Source: Bradyrhizobium betae
Lineage (GTDB): Bacteria > Pseudomonadota > Alphaproteobacteria > Rhizobiales > Xanthobacteraceae
Reading direction: 5' to 3'
DNA length: 64,000 nt
NCBI RefSeq assembly: GCF_004123905.1
Contig: NZ_MZXW01000021.1
Location: forward strand, 186,001 to 250,000
Each line of letters begins with the position of its first letter. Within the stretch, counting starts at the first letter, position 1. The notes beneath the pieces are model-generated. The model was not told where the DNA came from. It did no database searches and worked only from the letters and a program-made list of their open reading frames with translations. Positions 62,595 through 64,000 of the stretch are shown piece by piece. The position numbers and the translations under genes are program-made.

Positions 62595-62637
62595 AGAGCC
62601 TGCAACGAAGCAGCGGTGAGCCTGGAAGGGATTTGCA

Positions 62638-64000
62638 ATGACGAAGAATCCGACGTGGATATCTGACTGGCGCCCCGAAGATGAGGCGTTCTGGAATGCG
62701 GGCGGCAAGGCCATCGCCCGGCGTAACCTGATCTGGTCGATCGTCGCCGAGCATATCGGCTTCTCGGTGTGGCTGATCTGGAGCATCGTTGCGACCAAGC
62801 TGCCGCAGGCGGGCTTCCATTACTCTACCGACCAGCTGTTCCAGCTCGTCGCGGTGCCCGGGCTGATCGGCGCCTTCATGCGCTTTCCCTATACGTTCGC
62901 GGTTACGACCTTCGGCGGTCGCAACTGGACCATCTTCAGTGCGGCGATCCTGTTCATTCCGACGCTGTCGCTCGCTTATTTCGTCAGCCAGCCCGACACG
63001 CCGTTCTGGCTGATGCTGCTGATCGCCTCGACGGCAGGTCTCGGCGGCGGGAATTTCGCCTCAAGCATGACCAACATCTCCTTCTTCTTCCCCGACCGGA
63101 TGAAGGGATGGGCGCTCGGCTTGAATGCGGCCGGCGGCAATATCGGCGTCTCCAGCGTGCAGCTCTTGACCCCGATCCTGATGACGCTCGCGGTCATCAA
63201 CCTGTTCCAGGCAACCCCCGTCGACGGCGTCTTTCTGCAGAACGCCGGTCTGATGTGGGTCCTGCCGATCGCGATCGCGGTGTTCGGTGCGGTGTTCTTC
63301 ATGAACAACCTCACCACGGCCAAGTCGTCGATCAAGAATCAGCTCGCGGTGGTCAAGCGCAAGCACACCTGGATTATGGCGTATCTCTATATCGGCACGT
63401 TCGGATCCTTCATCGGCTACTCCGCGGCGTTCCCGCTGCTGATCAAGACGCAGTTTCCGCAGGTCACGATCGCGATCGCGTTCCTCGGGCCGCTGGTCGG
63501 CTCGCTGTCGCGACCACTTGGTGGCTTGCTCGCCGACAAGATCGGCGGCTCCATCCTCACCTTCTGGAATTTCATCGCGATGGCGGCGGCAACGGTCGGC
63601 GTGCTCTACTTCGTCGGGCACAAGGATTTTATCGGTTTCCTCGTGATGTTCCTGATCCTGTTCGTCACGACGGGCATTGGCAACGGCTCGACCTATCGGA
63701 TGATCCCCTCGATCTTCCGCGAGCAAAATTTGTTCAAGGTCCGCGGTAAGGGTGACGCTGCTCGCGCGATGGCCCTGAAGACGGCGAGCATCGAGAGTGG
63801 TGCTGCGGTCGGCTTCATCGGCGCGATCGGCGCCGTCGGCGGCTATCTGATCCCGAGCGGTTTTGGCAAGTCGATCGCCATGACCGGTGGTCCCTCGCTC
63901 GCGCTCGCGATCTATCTTGGCTTCTATGCCTCCTGCCTCGCTCTGACCTGGTGGTTCTACCTGCGTCGCAGCCCGCAGGGTGAGGGCGCGCCAAGCCTCG
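62638..64000 (+). CDS. narK: Nitrate/nitrite transporter NarK, C-terminus off the right edge
   Basis: An MFS nitrate/nitrite porter of at least 454 residues, open at the window end, started at the ATG at 62638 after GGAAGGG. The first signature is GGGNFASSMTNISFFFPDR and the second is GLGNG-like (VTTGIGNGSTYRMIPSIF), each with the conserved Arg and Asn residues of the nitrate signature. It imports nitrate and may export nitrite. In B. diazoefficiens the next genes are, as I recall, a haemoglobin, a flavoprotein and nasC, so they are expected just beyond the edge. Confidence 0.93.
   Translation, partial: MTKNPTWISDWRPEDEAFWNAGGKAIARRNLIWSIVAEHIGFSVWLIWSIVATKLPQAGFHYSTDQLFQLVAVPGLIGAFMRFPYTFAVTTFGGRNWTIFSAAILFIPTLSLAYFVSQPDTPFWLMLLIASTAGLGGGNFASSMTNISFFFPDRMKGWALGLNAAGGNIGVSSVQLLTPILMTLAVINLFQATPVDGVFLQNAGLMWVLPIAIAVFGAVFFMNNLTTAKSSIKNQLAVVKRKHTWIMAYLYIGTFGSFIGYSAAFPLLIKTQFPQVTIAIAFLGPLVGSLSRPLGGLLADKIGGSILTFWNFIAMAAATVGVLYFVGHKDFIGFLVMFLILFVTTGIGNGSTYRMIPSIFREQNLFKVRGKGDAARAMALKTASIESGAAVGFIGAIGAVGGYLIPSGFGKSIAMTGGPSLALAIYLGFYASCLALTWWFYLRRSPQGEGAPSL

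Overview
The window is high-GC alphaproteobacterial chromosome that I assign to Bradyrhizobium, close to B. diazoefficiens. The basis is a fixK2-(receiver)-fixJ-fixL / usp-cbs / fixNOQP / fixGHIS block, followed further right by nrtABC-narK, in the order I remember for that species. FixL keeps the B. japonicum haem-pocket residues at a constant +21 offset and FixK2 keeps the redox-active cysteine at +7. Several families of palindromic intergenic repeats typical of the genus lie between the genes. No rRNA, tRNA, CRISPR array, transposase or phage gene was seen.

Layout. 1-5.3 kb: left-edge class III nucleotide cyclase, small UBP-type zinc-finger protein, a broken duplicate of an SDR gene, an orphan Bug/TctC binding protein, the intact SDR gene, and a trans-aconitate methyltransferase. 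5.4-8.6 kb: TRAP transporter (DctP and fused DctQM). 8.8-18.3 kb: SDS-type alkylsulfatase, a GT4 glycosyltransferase, an ABC exporter half-transporter, a glycogen-debranching-like enzyme, a PRC-barrel protein and an MFS carrier. 18.3-31.5 kb: the low-oxygen regulon. Haem sensor FixL phosphorylates FixJ, FixJ activates fixK2, and FixK2 acts at TTGA-N6-TCAA boxes in front of fixNOQP (cbb3 oxidase) and fixGHIS (its copper and assembly factors). The small genes fixQ and fixS are present and annotated here. 31.6-42.1 kb: patatin, MpaB-like oxygenase, glycogen synthase, class III CoA-transferase, zinc alcohol dehydrogenase, an isopropylmalate/isocitrate-dehydrogenase-like enzyme, a crotonase and an L,D-transpeptidase. 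42.4-55.9 kb: regulators (LysR/XRE coupled pair, AraC, HWE kinase, Crp/Fnr), CcdA, an MBL hydrolase plus NDH-2-like flavoprotein, small secreted and very small membrane proteins, a serine hydrolase and an intradiol dioxygenase. 55.9-64 kb: nitrogen assimilation: PP2C-kinase fusion and formate/nitrite channel on one strand; nrtABC and the start of narK on the other.

Most notable observation: the nrtA and narK promoter regions carry the same architecture. Each has two tandem 17-bp NtrC-like dyads 20 bp apart (centre to centre), then a sigma-54 -24/-12 element at exactly the same distance (117 bp between matched points), although the intervening DNA is otherwise different. Other points: FixK-type boxes also lie in front of the receiver-only gene and of a distant Crp/Fnr gene. 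Several ordinary-looking enzymes (SDR, isopropylmalate-dehydrogenase-like, crotonase, GlgA) lack or change a textbook catalytic or binding residue. The SDR copy carries a clean 51-bp deletion between short direct repeats. I did not find a clearly new multi-gene system; the best candidates are the nitrite-channel/kinase-phosphatase pair and the small membrane peptides near 51.3 and 52.2 kb.
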